From positions 124,001 to 188,000 of the forward strand of contig CBDALO010000131.1 of NCBI GenBank assembly GCA_965196985.1: a DNA stretch of 64,000 bases, written 5' to 3'. This stretch comes from 2-12-FULL-35-23 sp965196985 (GTDB lineage Bacteria; Pseudomonadota; Gammaproteobacteria; UBA12402). The notes below the pieces were generated by a model. The model was not told where the DNA came from, searched no databases, and saw nothing but the letters and a program-made list of their open reading frames with translations. Numbering within the stretch: the stretch's first letter is position 1; every line of letters begins with the position of its first letter. Below are positions 38,423-48,131 of the stretch, piece by piece. The translations under genes were made by a program, and so were the position numbers.

Positions 38423-40627
38423 CTATTGCGTTTTGGGCGGAGTTTGAAGTCCTTGTTTGACTGATAATAATCTCAAGCTATAAAAAATCACTAATAGTGA
38501 CGCGCCAGTATCAGCCGCAATAGCCATCCATAGGGTGGCAAGTTTTGCGAAGGCTAATAGAATGAAAATAAGCTTTAAGCCTAAAGCAAAGGTAATGTTA
38601 GTTTTAATTGTACGGAGTACTCGCTTGGAATGATGTATTAACCAAGGAACCTTGGTGATGCTGTCAGTCATTAAAGCAACGTCAGCGGTTTCGATTGCGT
38701 CGTCTGAGCCGAGTGCTCCCATAGCAATACCAATATCTGCACTTGCTAATGCAGGCGCGTCATTGATGCCATCGCCCACCATAGCAACAGGACCAAATTG
38801 CTGACGTAATTTATGGATTTGCTGCATTTTATCTGTGGGTAGAAGTTCCGCATGGACTTGATCGAAAGCGCAGCCTGTTGCAATAGCATTAGTTGTGCCT
38901 TTATTGTCACCTGTTAACAAAGCAGTTTGTAAGTCTAATTGTTTTAGGTTGCTAACAACATTTTCACTTTCTGGACGAAGCTGGTCGGCAATGCTGATTA
39001 AACCGCATATGCTTTCTCCTTGGCCAAGAACTACTAGTGAGTGACCTTCATCTTCTAGCTTTGCTAGTAATTGGTGTAGGCCTTCAGGCTCTTCATTGGC
39101 GTTTAGCTTTTCATGTAGGAAGCGGTGGCTACCTATCCAATAAGGTTTTTCATCAATTACACCCTTGATGCCTTTTCCCTTAGCAGTTTTAAGCTCGGTT
39201 GCTGTTAGCAATGGAATATTTTGTGCTTTTGCTTGTTGGAGAATAGCGTGAGCTAAGGGGTGATTGCTATGGCTTTCTAGGCTAGCTGCAAGCTGTAAAA
39301 TATCTGTTTCAGAAAAACTTTCAAATGTGATAACTCGTTCTACTTTAGGGCGTCCCTGGGTTATGGTGCCTGTTTTGTCAAAAGCAACTACTTTGAGCTG
39401 AGCAAGCGTTTCTAGATAACTGCCACCTTTAATCAAAACACCTACACGTGCTGCAGCACTTAAGCCTGCTATGATACTAACCGGTGTTGAAATTACCAAT
39501 GCGCAAGGGCAAGCAATAACTAATACAACCAGGCCTTCGTAAATCCATGGTAACCAGACAGCAGAGGTAAATAGAGGTGGGACAACCATGACTAAAGCAG
39601 CAAGTAGCATCATTAGAGGGGTATAGTATTTAGCAAATTTCTCGACCCAGAGTTCACTGCGTGCTTTGTTAGCTTGTGCTTGTTCGACTTGGCGGATGGT
39701 TTGGGCAAACAAGGTGTTATCAGAAGGTTGAGTTACTTTGGCTGTAATTACGCCTTCGCTATTAATCGTACCGGCATAAACTAAGCTGCCAACCTGTTTG
39801 CTAACAAGGCGTGACTCGCCAGTAATGGGTGCTTGATCAACGTGTGTTTCGCCGGCAACTATTTTTGCATCAAGTGGGATTTTTTCACCAGGGCGAATAA
39901 TGATTTCGGTGCCCACTTTAATATCACCAGCAAGTGCTTCTTTGATATTTCCGCAGCAGGTTTTAACATGTGCAGTCTCAGGAGTGATGGTGAGTAGCGC
40001 TTTGACAGCTTGCCGTGCTTTGCCAACACTCCAGGCTTCGAGTAGCTGTGCAATAGCAAATAATAAAGTAACCATAGCGGCTTCTAGCCACTGCTGAATC
40101 AATAAAGCACCGATAACGGCAATTATCATGAGTAAATTAATATCAGGTCGCAGACGACGTAGAGCAAGCCAAGCTTTAGGCGCAACAAACCAGGCTGAGC
40201 AGACAATACTAAGTAGATAAAAGATAGCTGCTACCAAGGGGATGTGGTGTTGGGAACTATAGTCACCCATCAGGGCGTCAGCAACATTGTGGCGCAAAGC
40301 ATGAAGAACTACGCCAGCAATAAGCAGTAGTAGGCTAAGCAAAACAAGTAAGCCTCTGCCAAAGCGTTGCCAAGGAGATGATGATTCGGTAAGTCTTTTT
40401 AAGTGTTGTTGCCAGGGGGTGGCTTTTAACCCAGAAGTGGCAATAGCACTTAAGAGTTGTTGTTCAGTAATAGCAGTATTTAAAGGAGTAATTGTTAATT
40501 TTGCATTGAGTAAATCAAACTGTAGGTCTTGTTCAGATTGCACAAGGTTTTTCAGGGCTTTTTTTAGCATGGCAACTTCTTCAGCGCAGTCCATGCCATC
40601 AATTCGGAATTGTAGGCGACTATTCAT
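38423..40627 (-). CDS. zntA: Heavy-metal P-type ATPase (Zn/Cd/Pb exporter)
   Basis: A 734-residue P1B-type pump that expels divalent metals across the inner membrane. An N-terminal heavy-metal domain carries GMDCAEE at 11-17. The membrane metal site is CPC at 373-375, the phosphorylation motif DKTGT starts at Asp417, PITGES is at 267-272, SHPLA-like SNHPLAH at 454-460 and GDGIND at 618-623. The single GMDCAEE domain and the CPC motif place it with ZntA/CadA rather than the copper pumps. No clear ribosome-binding site precedes the ATG and no metal-responsive regulator gene is adjacent. Confidence 0.9.
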   Translation of the reverse strand: MNSRLQFRIDGMDCAEEVAMLKKALKNLVQSEQDLQFDLLNAKLTITPLNTAITEQQLLSAIATSGLKATPWQQHLKRLTESSSPWQRFGRGLLVLLSLLLLIAGVVLHALRHNVADALMGDYSSQHHIPLVAAIFYLLSIVCSAWFVAPKAWLALRRLRPDINLLMIIAVIGALLIQQWLEAAMVTLLFAIAQLLEAWSVGKARQAVKALLTITPETAHVKTCCGNIKEALAGDIKVGTEIIIRPGEKIPLDAKIVAGETHVDQAPITGESRLVSKQVGSLVYAGTINSEGVITAKVTQPSDNTLFAQTIRQVEQAQANKARSELWVEKFAKYYTPLMMLLAALVMVVPPLFTSAVWLPWIYEGLVVLVIACPCALVISTPVSIIAGLSAAARVGVLIKGGSYLETLAQLKVVAFDKTGTITQGRPKVERVITFESFSETDILQLAASLESHSNHPLAHAILQQAKAQNIPLLTATELKTAKGKGIKGVIDEKPYWIGSHRFLHEKLNANEEPEGLHQLLAKLEDEGHSLVVLGQGESICGLISIADQLRPESENVVSNLKQLDLQTALLTGDNKGTTNAIATGCAFDQVHAELLPTDKMQQIHKLRQQFGPVAMVGDGINDAPALASADIGIAMGALGSDDAIETADVALMTDSITKVPWLIHHSKRVLRTIKTNITFALGLKLIFILLAFAKLATLWMAIAADTGASLLVIFYSLRLLSVKQGLQTPPKTQ

Positions 40628-40682
40628 AACTTGCTTTTATATTTATATGAATAGCAAATCATATATCAATGGGGTTATAGAG

Positions 40683-41630
40683 TCAATCAGGTAGTTTGCG
40701 GAGTTTTGCTAAGTAAAAGCCATCAAAAAATTCATCAGGTAATAAACGTAGCGTTTGTCTTATGGTTGGGTTGAAGCTTTGCTTTTGCCAATGAGTTAAG
40801 CCTGGCTGTTGGTTGGTGAAGCTAAGAGTAATAGGCTCAATTTGTAGAGCGGGGAATTTTTTTAGTAAACGGTTAACAACGGCTTCATTTTCCTCGGGAG
40901 CAAATGAGCAGGTTGAATAAACAAGTGTGCCACCAGGTTTTACGCACTGGATAGCAGAGAATAATAACTGTTTTTGTTTGCGCTGCATTTCTTTGACCTT
41001 ACGTTCGCTCCAGTAGGAAAAGCTGTCTGGTATTAACAAAGAAAAGCGAGATTCTGAAGAGCAAGGGGCATCAAGTAATACTCGGTCAAATTGATTGGTA
41101 CAATGTTTCCAGACGGTAGTGCCGTCTTTTAGGAATGTTTTAACAATTTGCGCACCGTTCTCTGTTAGATTCTTTTGTAAATGGAAGAAGCGGTTTTTGA
41201 CTTTTTCGACAGCGGCAATATGGCCTTGATTATTCATGAGTGCTGCAAGTTGTAAAGTTTTACTGCCTGGTGCTGCGGTTAGGTCTAAAATTTTTTCGCC
41301 TGGTTGAGGTGCAAGTACTAAAGGCGGCATCATGCTGGCGGGGTTTTGAATGTAGATCCAATGGTTGCGAAAAGCAATTGACTCAGTAAGTGCACGGTGC
41401 TGAGTATGCGCTACCCAATAGCAATTACTTATCTGTTTGGTTAGTTGCTGGTAGCTTATTCCTTGCTGGTTTAAGCTGTTTAAGGCTGTTTTTATATCAC
41501 TGAGTAAAGTGTTTACGCGAAAACAGGTTTGTTTGGGTTGAGAGAAGCTGGCTAAGCAATTGGTAAGTTGTTCTGCCGGAATGATTTGTTGTAATCGATG
41601 GATAAAAGCTTCCGGCAGTGCAAGTGACAT
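40683..41630 (-). CDS. RsmB/RsmF-type rRNA (cytosine-5) methyltransferase
   Basis: A NOL1/NOP2/Sun-family methyltransferase that makes 5-methylcytosine in RNA, probably 16S rRNA. The SAM site LDLTAAPGSKTLQLA, the DAPCS motif and the catalytic YSTCSFAPEENE are all present. I chose the ATG at 41630-41628. A TTG at 41645 also opens the frame, but its first codons come from IS30. IS30 copy 2 inserted so that its 5-bp duplication includes the first two bases of this ATG. Before insertion the gene started only two bases after the rph stop, so translation was probably coupled to rph. Confidence 0.85.
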   Translation of the reverse strand: MSLALPEAFIHRLQQIIPAEQLTNCLASFSQPKQTCFRVNTLLSDIKTALNSLNQQGISYQQLTKQISNCYWVAHTQHRALTESIAFRNHWIYIQNPASMMPPLVLAPQPGEKILDLTAAPGSKTLQLAALMNNQGHIAAVEKVKNRFFHLQKNLTENGAQIVKTFLKDGTTVWKHCTNQFDRVLLDAPCSSESRFSLLIPDSFSYWSERKVKEMQRKQKQLLFSAIQCVKPGGTLVYSTCSFAPEENEAVVNRLLKKFPALQIEPITLSFTNQQPGLTHWQKQSFNPTIRQTLRLLPDEFFDGFYLAKLRKLPD

Positions 41631-41633
41631 AGT

Positions 41634-43066
41634 AGTATATTCCAATCGTAAGATGAGCCTGAAGCAGCATCTGAACAGATGTCACCATGATGGTCCATCG
41701 GTTAGTCTTCAGTGCTGATAGTATCAGCTATTTGCTCTTTTGTTATTTTCTCAAATAACGTCTTCTTTGCTTCCTGCATCTTTTGTGCAGATTCATGATC
41801 AGTCAGAGAATACGCTAATTTATCTAGTCGTTCAAAGGTTTCATTTTCCTTTAAATACTGCTCAGCATTTTCAATTGATTTGAACTTTTCGTAAGGAGTC
41901 ATAATGGCCTCGTAAGGGTAAAGTTTAGTTTGCTTACCCTTGCTATTAATGCTGGTTACAGGGAAGTAACAAGGTCTGTGAAAATTAATATAGTCGTTAA
42001 AATGCTGGTTATAGAATTCATTAATTTGCGGGGCAAAACGTTGTTGAATATGTATGTAGCCAAAATGCTTTCTAACAACCGAGCCATTTTTACTTTCCAC
42101 CAAACCGTTGTCATTACTATGCCTTGGCCTCGATTTAGTGAGTTCAATAAATAACTTTTGCAATAGTTTAGCTACATGCTGATTAATGTACTCTGAGCCA
42201 TTATCAGCATGTAGGCCTAACACTTTAAATGGAAAGGTATCGATTATTTGCTCTAAGACAGGGATTAAGTAAGCCTCACTAATTTTTTCAACAGCGCAGA
42301 CTACTTCCATCTGTGTCACCTCGTCAACAGCATTAATATGATAAACACCCTTGATTTTATCCATATCTCCTTGGTGCACTGTATCAATACGTATAAAGCC
42401 AGGCCTACCCTCTGGAGTTGGTTTTCGCCTTTCACCAATAGAAACCTGCGTTGCTTTAGTTTTATTAAAGTGTCGCCGTTTGCGCTGGTAGGTTTCAGTT
42501 TGTCGAAGATTGTAAAGATGAGAGACTGAGATAAAAGCAAGACGCGCATAACGCTTATCTCCAAACAAATGAAAGGCTCTCTCGCAAAGTTTTTTTGTGG
42601 TAGGCCCGCTAAGCGTTTGATGAACCTGATCCGTTTCAGCTAACAACCAAGTATCCTCATGCGTATAGATTAAGCTAAACTTATTTCTAGGTGATCGTTG
42701 CTTAACAACAACTTTTCCTGACTTTTGATACTGAGCAATTAGCCTAGTAATTTGTGAACGTGAGTAACCAGTCATTCGTTGCAGGTAATCACGAATCAAT
42801 CCTTTGTCCTTTTTGCACATACCGCAATAAGCAAATTTTTTTAATGTGTTCGTAACCCATAGGTAAGATTCTGCTCGTGATGTAGCTTCAAAGGTAAGCT
42901 GGGTTGATGAGGATAGAAATTGCTCAATCTGGGCAAGTGTGTTTAATTCTATGTCGTTCATATTGATATTCATCCATATAGGATGAACGATCACGCAACA
43001 ACTTCAGGCCCACTTTGCATTGGAAAGTGGGGGCTATTTCAGGCTCATCTTGCATTGGAAGAGACT
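41634..43066 (-). mobile_element. IS30-family element, copy 2 (intact)
   Basis: A 1433-bp element with 5-bp duplication ATAGT at 41629-41633 and 43067-43071, in opposite orientation to copy 1. It lies exactly between the rph stop and the methyltransferase start. Confidence 0.94.
41702..42961 (-). CDS. IS30-family transposase
   Basis: A DDE transposase of about 419 residues with an N-terminal DNA-binding part (MTGYSRSQITRLIAQYQ) and an integrase core. The core includes FIRIDTVHQGDMD, LHADNGSEYIN and NGLVESKNGSVVRKHFGY, giving Asp, Asp and Glu. Three in-frame ATGs (42994, 42973, 42961) are possible; the last follows GGATG. The frame is intact here, whereas copy 1 has a nonsense mutation after about 18 codons. 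Confidence 0.88.
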   Translation of the reverse strand: MNDIELNTLAQIEQFLSSSTQLTFEATSRAESYLWVTNTLKKFAYCGMCKKDKGLIRDYLQRMTGYSRSQITRLIAQYQKSGKVVVKQRSPRNKFSLIYTHEDTWLLAETDQVHQTLSGPTTKKLCERAFHLFGDKRYARLAFISVSHLYNLRQTETYQRKRRHFNKTKATQVSIGERRKPTPEGRPGFIRIDTVHQGDMDKIKGVYHINAVDEVTQMEVVCAVEKISEAYLIPVLEQIIDTFPFKVLGLHADNGSEYINQHVAKLLQKLFIELTKSRPRHSNDNGLVESKNGSVVRKHFGYIHIQQRFAPQINEFYNQHFNDYINFHRPCYFPVTSINSKGKQTKLYPYEAIMTPYEKFKSIENAEQYLKENETFERLDKLAYSLTDHESAQKMQEAKKTLFEKITKEQIADTISTED

Positions 43067-43070
43067 ATAG

Positions 43071-43811
43071 TTAGCTTTCACAAGTTGTCGTTGGTACAAT
43101 ATCAAGTGCTTGTTTTTGTAAGTTGATAAGTTGGCTAATTCCTTGCTGGGCTAACGCTAGCATGGCATCAAACTCAGTTTGGTTGAAGGGGTGGCCTTCT
43201 GCAGTGCCTTGCACTTCTATAAAGCCATTATCATCATTCATAACTACATTCATATCTGTTTCCGCGCTGGAGTCTTCGGCGTAATCAAGATCTAAGATTG
43301 GTTGACCGTTATAAATACCAACAGAAATTGCTGCGATAAAGTGTTTGATTGGGTTGTCAGTAATTTTTTTCTCAGTTAGTAAAACTTTTACTGCATCATA
43401 AAGTGCAACACAGGCCCCAGTGATTGATGCAGTTCGAGTGCCTCCATCAGCTTGAATAACATCACAATCGAGAGTGATTGTGTAATCGGCTAGTTTAGTT
43501 AAGTCGACGGCTGCGCGTAGTGAGCGACCAATGAGGCGTTGAATTTCTAGGGTGCGGCCTGACTGTTTTCCTCGACTTGCTTCACGTTGACTACGAGAGT
43601 GTGTGGCACGTGGTAGCATGTTATATTCGGCCGTGAGCCAGCCTTGCTTTTTGTCTTTTAGAAAACGAGGAACACCTTGGTCAATGCTGGCTGTACACAA
43701 GACTTTGGTGTCACCGAACTCTACAAGTACTGAGCCTTCCGCATACTTAGTGTAAGAGCGAGTTAACTTAACTTGTCTAAGTTCGTTATTATTACGGTTG
43801 CTTGGGCGCAT
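43071..43811 (-). CDS. rph: Ribonuclease PH
   Basis: A 246-residue phosphorolytic 3'-5' exoribonuclease that trims tRNA 3' ends. The family pattern is clear: RPSNRNNNELRQVKLTR at the start, GSVLVEFGDTKVLCTAS, GWLTAEYNMLPRATHSR, and the phosphate-binding end DCDVIQADGGTRTASITGA. The length is normal. It diverges from yicC, the usual arrangement. IS30 copy 2 inserted at the last base of its stop codon, and the duplication keeps the stop intact. Confidence 0.95.
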   Translation of the reverse strand: MRPSNRNNNELRQVKLTRSYTKYAEGSVLVEFGDTKVLCTASIDQGVPRFLKDKKQGWLTAEYNMLPRATHSRSQREASRGKQSGRTLEIQRLIGRSLRAAVDLTKLADYTITLDCDVIQADGGTRTASITGACVALYDAVKVLLTEKKITDNPIKHFIAAISVGIYNGQPILDLDYAEDSSAETDMNVVMNDDNGFIEVQGTAEGHPFNQTEFDAMLALAQQGISQLINLQKQALDIVPTTTCES

Positions 43812-43884
43812 AAAGTAACCTTACTCATAGCTGAAAAAGTCGGTACTATACCAACGGACTAAGATTTAAACAAGGTAATAGCAG

Positions 43885-44748
43885 ATGACAAAAAGCATGA
43901 CGGCGTTTGCCAAATGTAATGAGCAAAGCGAGCTGGGTATTATTACTTGGGAGATTCGTTCGGTTAATGGACGTTTTTTGGATTTAAATTTTCGCTTGCC
44001 TGAGGCTCTACGTGAATTGGAGTTGGAGTTTCGTCAGCTAATTAAACAGCGCTTTTCGCGGGGTAAGGTCGATATTACCTTGAGGTACCAAGCTGGTGAA
44101 AAGGCAGCTGGTGAATGGCAGTTGAATGAATCGGTAGTTAAGCAGCTTAAGCGGGTGACTGCTAAATTAGATAATGAACTTAATTTGGCAAGTTATGAGC
44201 CTTTGCAACTATTGCGTTGGCCAGGTTTATTATTAGCTGATGAAAGTATTTCTGATGACGTAAAAAAACGCTTGCTGGCAACCTTTACTACGGCATTGGA
44301 TGAGTTAGCAGCAAGTAGGTCTCGAGAAGGTAGTGCGTTAGTAACTGCACTGTTGCCTAAGCTTGAAGCAATGAGTGAGCATGTTGTACAGGTGCGAAAG
44401 TTTATGCCTGAGTTAGTTAGCTTACAAAGGCAACGCTTAAGTGATAAGTTGGCAGAGTTAAAAGTTGAATTAGACCCAGAGCGGATTGAGCAGGAAATTG
44501 TGTTATTTGCACAGAAGGTTGATGTTATTGAAGAATTAGATCGTTTGACTGTGCATATTGATGAGATGAGTCGTTTGTTACAGACTGATGGAGTAATGGG
44601 TAGGCGTTTAGACTTTTTAGCACAGGAAATGCATCGTGAGGCAAATACCTTAGGTTCTAAATCAGCACATCAACAAACAAGTAAAACTGCTTTTGAATTA
44701 AAGTTATTAATCGAGCAAATTAGAGAGCAGGTGCAAAATATCGAGTAG
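43885..44748 (+). CDS. yicC: YicC-family endoribonuclease
   Basis: A 287-residue protein starting MTKSMTAFAKCNEQSELG, with WEIRSVNGRFLDLNFRLPE and the C-terminal domain HREANTLGSKSAHQQTSK characteristic of YicC/YloC. Members cleave RNA and help degrade small RNAs such as RyhB in E. coli. AAGG lies nine bases upstream of the ATG. It diverges from rph, as in many gammaproteobacteria. Confidence 0.93.
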   Translation: MTKSMTAFAKCNEQSELGIITWEIRSVNGRFLDLNFRLPEALRELELEFRQLIKQRFSRGKVDITLRYQAGEKAAGEWQLNESVVKQLKRVTAKLDNELNLASYEPLQLLRWPGLLLADESISDDVKKRLLATFTTALDELAASRSREGSALVTALLPKLEAMSEHVVQVRKFMPELVSLQRQRLSDKLAELKVELDPERIEQEIVLFAQKVDVIEELDRLTVHIDEMSRLLQTDGVMGRRLDFLAQEMHREANTLGSKSAHQQTSKTAFELKLLIEQIREQVQNIE

Positions 44749-44781
44749 AGCGCTGCCTTGCGACGGAGGTTGTTGCATGAA

Positions 44782-44984
44782 CAGGAAGAGCTCAATAGAC
44801 GAGCTAGATTAAGTTGGTTTATGCTTTGTTTTTGCGTAAGTAAAGCGCAGCGTGGCGAGCCATGGAGTAAAAGCAAGGCGTAACTCAGCAAACACGGTGT
44901 AAAAAAAGAACCCCCAAAAGGATTATGCAACAACGCCTTTAGTAGCTGGGAAGGTGGGTGTAACAGGAAGAGCTCAATAGACGA
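44782..44984. repeat. First unit (and start of the second) of a 182-bp tandem duplication
   Basis: The stretch 44782-44963 (CAGGAAGAGCTCAATAGACG to GGTGGGTGTAA) is repeated directly after itself. The second unit starts at 44964, is broken after 21 bp by IS982 copy 2, and resumes at 47903-48063; 21+161 equals 182. No gene is evident in the unit. It contains GTTGTTGCAT-type sequence just before it and ATGCAACAAC inside it, which could pair. Confidence 0.85.
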
Positions 44985-45023
44985 ACCCCAGTTCGGAGTT
45001 AATAGTGATCAAGTAATTAAATT

Positions 45024-45924
45024 CTAATTGCTTGGCAACCTTTTCACTGCAGTAATTGTTAATGGCTCAATAATATAAGCAGCCAACCCAGCAACAAGAT
45101 GTGTAATAGCATTTGCAACCGAGCGATGTCTGGTGTGCCAAATATGAAACTTATGTTTCAAGCAACCAAAAACAGTCTCAATGATCCCTCGCTGATTTAA
45201 TAACTGTTGCTCGTGATCGCTAAGTGGCTGCGCATTTTTCATATTTTTTCTTTTGCGTGTAATTAACTTCAAACCGCTATCAAGTAGTTTTTCAAAAACA
45301 GCCTTCCCAATATAGCCTTTATCTCCGAAGGCCAAACCCTCCAGCCCTTCAAACAATGAGACACCTGCAGCTAAATCATGATGATTGCCGGGCGTGACTT
45401 TAAAGGCGATTAACTCACCTATGTCATTGATTACTAAATGAAGTTTCAGACCAAAAAACCAACCAACAGATGTTTTTCCAAGTTTTGCAACCGCTTTAAA
45501 TGTGCGGTGGCGTTTAGTGCGTTTAATGTGACAGTTTGGTAGGCAACTTGAGTCAATGTAGTAAATGCCACTACGCCTGCCACCGTTAAGAGTAATAAAA
45601 ATTGTCAGTGGCATTAGCGCTCTAGGCATCAATTCAATAAAACGTGAGTAACTGGGTAAATTAGGGAAGTAATGTCCCCAGTATGTTTTTAGAAAGCCAG
45701 TATGTTTTTAGAAAGCCAGTATAAAAATATTTAAAGTTTCTATAGCCGATCATTTGGAACAAAATCATGATTGTCATAATCTCGCTATAAGCTAAACAAC
45801 AAGGTGGACCTGACTTTTTTTCTGCAGATGAAGGGAGTAGATCTTTGCGCTCAAGTGCTGCAAATTCCTCAGCAAAATCATCTATGCGACAAAATAACTC
45901 TATAACCTCGCGCTCATGTATCAT
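45024..45924 (-). pseudogene. IS982 transposase broken by a 19-bp tandem duplication
   Basis: The frame matches copy 1 except that ACTGGCTTTCTAAAAACAT is present twice near 45700-45720. Nineteen bases shift the frame, so the N-terminal 80-odd residues and the C-terminal 200 are in different frames. The upstream promoter region is also cut by the nested IS at 45966. Confidence 0.9.
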
Positions 45925-45965
45925 AACCACATCCATTATTAGTAATAATTTCAAAAGGTTATATA

Positions 45966-47845
45966 GTGACTGACAGAAAACCTACTAATTCTTAGTCTTT
46001 GTTGTTTTATTACACTTTCATTTTTTTATATCCGCGCGAGATCATAATAAAAATAGCATGTTAAGCCCTGGCCGCGTACAAAAAAATGAAATCTCGCTGT
46101 TTTGATACGAAAAAAAGCATCCTGCTTTCTGGAATACAATGGGATATTCTGAGGCTGACTAGGCAGCTAACGGTGGGCTGCGACCTCGAATGCGTTTTTT
46201 TAGTCGCGCTGCTTTCCTTTGCTCAGCTCTTTGTATAAGACTTCCGATACGATCTATGTTTTTTCCAACAATCGCTAAGCCAACATAACTCTTAAAGCCA
46301 TCAATGCCGTGATCTAGGCATTGATCCAACCCATGAACTTCAAGAGCATTAATACTGGATTCTACCGCAGAATGCTTTTGTTTCGCTTTCACAAACGAGT
46401 CTGACTTTTCAATTTCCTGTGCTTCCTTTGAGAGTCGACCTTTTCTCGGCAATGCAACAACTTCCAAAATATCTGCTAACGCAGATTGATTTTCTTTTGA
46501 ATGAAAGCCCTTATCAAAACTACATGTGTTTAACTCTGGGAACTTTTGTTGGGTCTCTTGAACCATAGATACGGCGACCTTGTCATCAGTCTCATTCTCC
46601 ATCACACGATGATGCAATATAAATTGGTGTTGATCCTCCAAGACACAGACTTTCATTCCTAATTCGACTGGTACACCAGCCTTTCCTTTTACAATCCATT
46701 CAGTATGTGGCTGAAAGACAGAAAAGACTTTTTCTTCATGCGGGATCTTTTCATCCAATAATATTCGGCGTTTAATTTGATCAACTTGGCGATCTGCATG
46801 AACCGTGAACATTTCTATACTTTCAACCAGTGGCGCATCTTGCGGCTTCAGTAGATCGGCTTTCTGGATAGCGTTTATTGAGGCATGTGCTTTATCTAAA
46901 TATTTTTGCGCAATATTGAGATACTCCTGATGAGCATCCTTGATTGCCTTGTCCTTTTTGTTTTGTTGATCTGCTTGCTTGCTCTTACTGCGCTTTTTTA
47001 GTTGAGCTATTCGCATGAGCCGTTTCAGATGCTTGATGTTATATCGATATTGACGCCAGTCACTCAATCCGCTGTGTTCACACAGCTTGGCCACCTGCTG
47101 AATTATTTTGCGCATTGCGTCAAACAGTAAGCTTATGTCTGTTGGAAAATGTACGTCTGTTTCAACCACAAAGGAATCGCAACGGCCTCGCAGAGGCTCA
47201 CTTTTTTTTAACAATGAATGACCAGCTTTCACAACAACTTGATTAATCTCATCTAACAACTCGGGAGTGAGTAGCGAGACATTGTCTTTAATTGTTTGCA
47301 GCTGATACTCTATTTTATCGAAAAAATCAGCATGCCCTAGCATTTCACGAATGGTTTTATGTTGATTCACAAGTTCATGCAGTCGATCATAATCACAATT
47401 TAGACTCAGGCGGAGTACTCCCATGACCAATATTTTCCATAATTCCATACCAGGGCGTCCATTATTCTTGTCAACCTCAGGTGCAATCTGAGCCTCTAGT
47501 AGTTCGAAAATCTCCTTCCGTACAGAGGGTGTACTATAAATAAACTGTAGCCCTTTTAATAATTTTGGAATGTCATCCCGTGATTTAGAGCTGATTTGAA
47601 TTTTAGAAATATCTACTTGGCCAATTTGCATTTGTGGATTTTGGGCTAGTCTTGTCATTCTTGCTTTCCAGTGAAGAGTTACCATGCTGTGGCGAAAAAT
47701 CATCGAAGATTAAGGCATTATATCGAAAATAAGCTGTAAATAGCTGGAAAACGAGTATTTAGTGCTGTTTTTTGAAAATCTTCATGTGACCAGTTCGCCC
47801 CGAAACATTGAAAATAAAAGGCTTTGCGGGTTTTCTGTCAGTCAC
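45966..47845 (-). mobile_element. 1880-bp insertion sequence (ISNCY/IS1182-like) nested in IS982
   Basis: Perfect inverted ends GTGACTGACAGAAAACC are flanked by TATATA at 45960-45965 and 47846-47851. The boundaries agree with the uninterrupted IS982 copy 1, which reads GGTTATATAAGTTT here. It is the only copy in the window. Confidence 0.88.
46159..47703 (-). CDS. DDE transposase, ISNCY/IS1182-like
   Basis: A 514-residue transposase with GRPGMELWKILVMGVLRLSLN near residue 83, a FVVETDVHFPTDISLL segment, a Lys-rich region, and SFDKGFHSKENQSAL with a candidate catalytic Asp. The C-terminus is basic (KKRIRGRSPPLAA). I am sure it is a DDE transposase, but the family (ISNCY or IS1182) is a best guess. 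The frame is complete. Confidence 0.8.
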   Translation of the reverse strand: MIFRHSMVTLHWKARMTRLAQNPQMQIGQVDISKIQISSKSRDDIPKLLKGLQFIYSTPSVRKEIFELLEAQIAPEVDKNNGRPGMELWKILVMGVLRLSLNCDYDRLHELVNQHKTIREMLGHADFFDKIEYQLQTIKDNVSLLTPELLDEINQVVVKAGHSLLKKSEPLRGRCDSFVVETDVHFPTDISLLFDAMRKIIQQVAKLCEHSGLSDWRQYRYNIKHLKRLMRIAQLKKRSKSKQADQQNKKDKAIKDAHQEYLNIAQKYLDKAHASINAIQKADLLKPQDAPLVESIEMFTVHADRQVDQIKRRILLDEKIPHEEKVFSVFQPHTEWIVKGKAGVPVELGMKVCVLEDQHQFILHHRVMENETDDKVAVSMVQETQQKFPELNTCSFDKGFHSKENQSALADILEVVALPRKGRLSKEAQEIEKSDSFVKAKQKHSAVESSINALEVHGLDQCLDHGIDGFKSYVGLAIVGKNIDRIGSLIQRAEQRKAARLKKRIRGRSPPLAA

Positions 47846-48084
47846 TATATAAGTTTTTCACTAAATCCAAGGCTGCCATAACTCCGAACTGGGGTTAGAC
47901 GAGCTAGATTAAGTTGGTTTATGCTTTGTTTTTGCGTAAGTAAAGCGCAGCGTGGCGAGCCATGGAGTAAAAGCAAGGCGTAACTCAGCAAACACGGTGT
48001 AAAAAAAGAACCCCCAAAAGGATTATGCAACAACGCCTTTAGTAGCTGGGAAGGTGGGTGTAAATGGTATAAACAGGCCCCAAT

Positions 48085-48112
48085 AAAAAACCCCGTCTAG
48101 CGGGGTTTTTTT
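48085..48112. terminator. Bidirectional rho-independent terminator
   Basis: AAAAAACCCCGTCTAGCGGGGTTTTTTT has a five-to-six-base GC stem, an A-run on one side and a T-run on the other. It terminates the Dot/Icm minus-strand operon and could also stop transcripts coming from the IS cluster. Confidence 0.8.
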
Positions 48113-48131
48113 ATGTTAGAGAAAAATTGCT

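Larger units (their letters stand above)
44985..47895 (-). mobile_element. IS982-family element, copy 2, carrying another IS
   Basis: The ends ACCCCAGTTCGG/CCGAACTGGGGT are flanked by a 7-bp duplication TAGACGA (44978-44984 and 47896-47902). Subtracting the nested 1880-bp element, its 6-bp duplication and a 19-bp internal tandem duplication leaves exactly 1006 bp, the length of copy 1. Confidence 0.92.

Noticed and set aside
41631..41645. A TTG start five codons upstream of the methyltransferase ATG
   Set aside because: Those codons come from the IS30 end and its target duplication, so they cannot be part of the native gene.
44670..44933. Minus-strand frame starting MLHNPFGGSF, also seen at 47845-48033
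   Set aside because: Its two occurrences are explained by the 182-bp duplication. The first overlaps the end of yicC in antisense, and no ribosome-binding site is evident.
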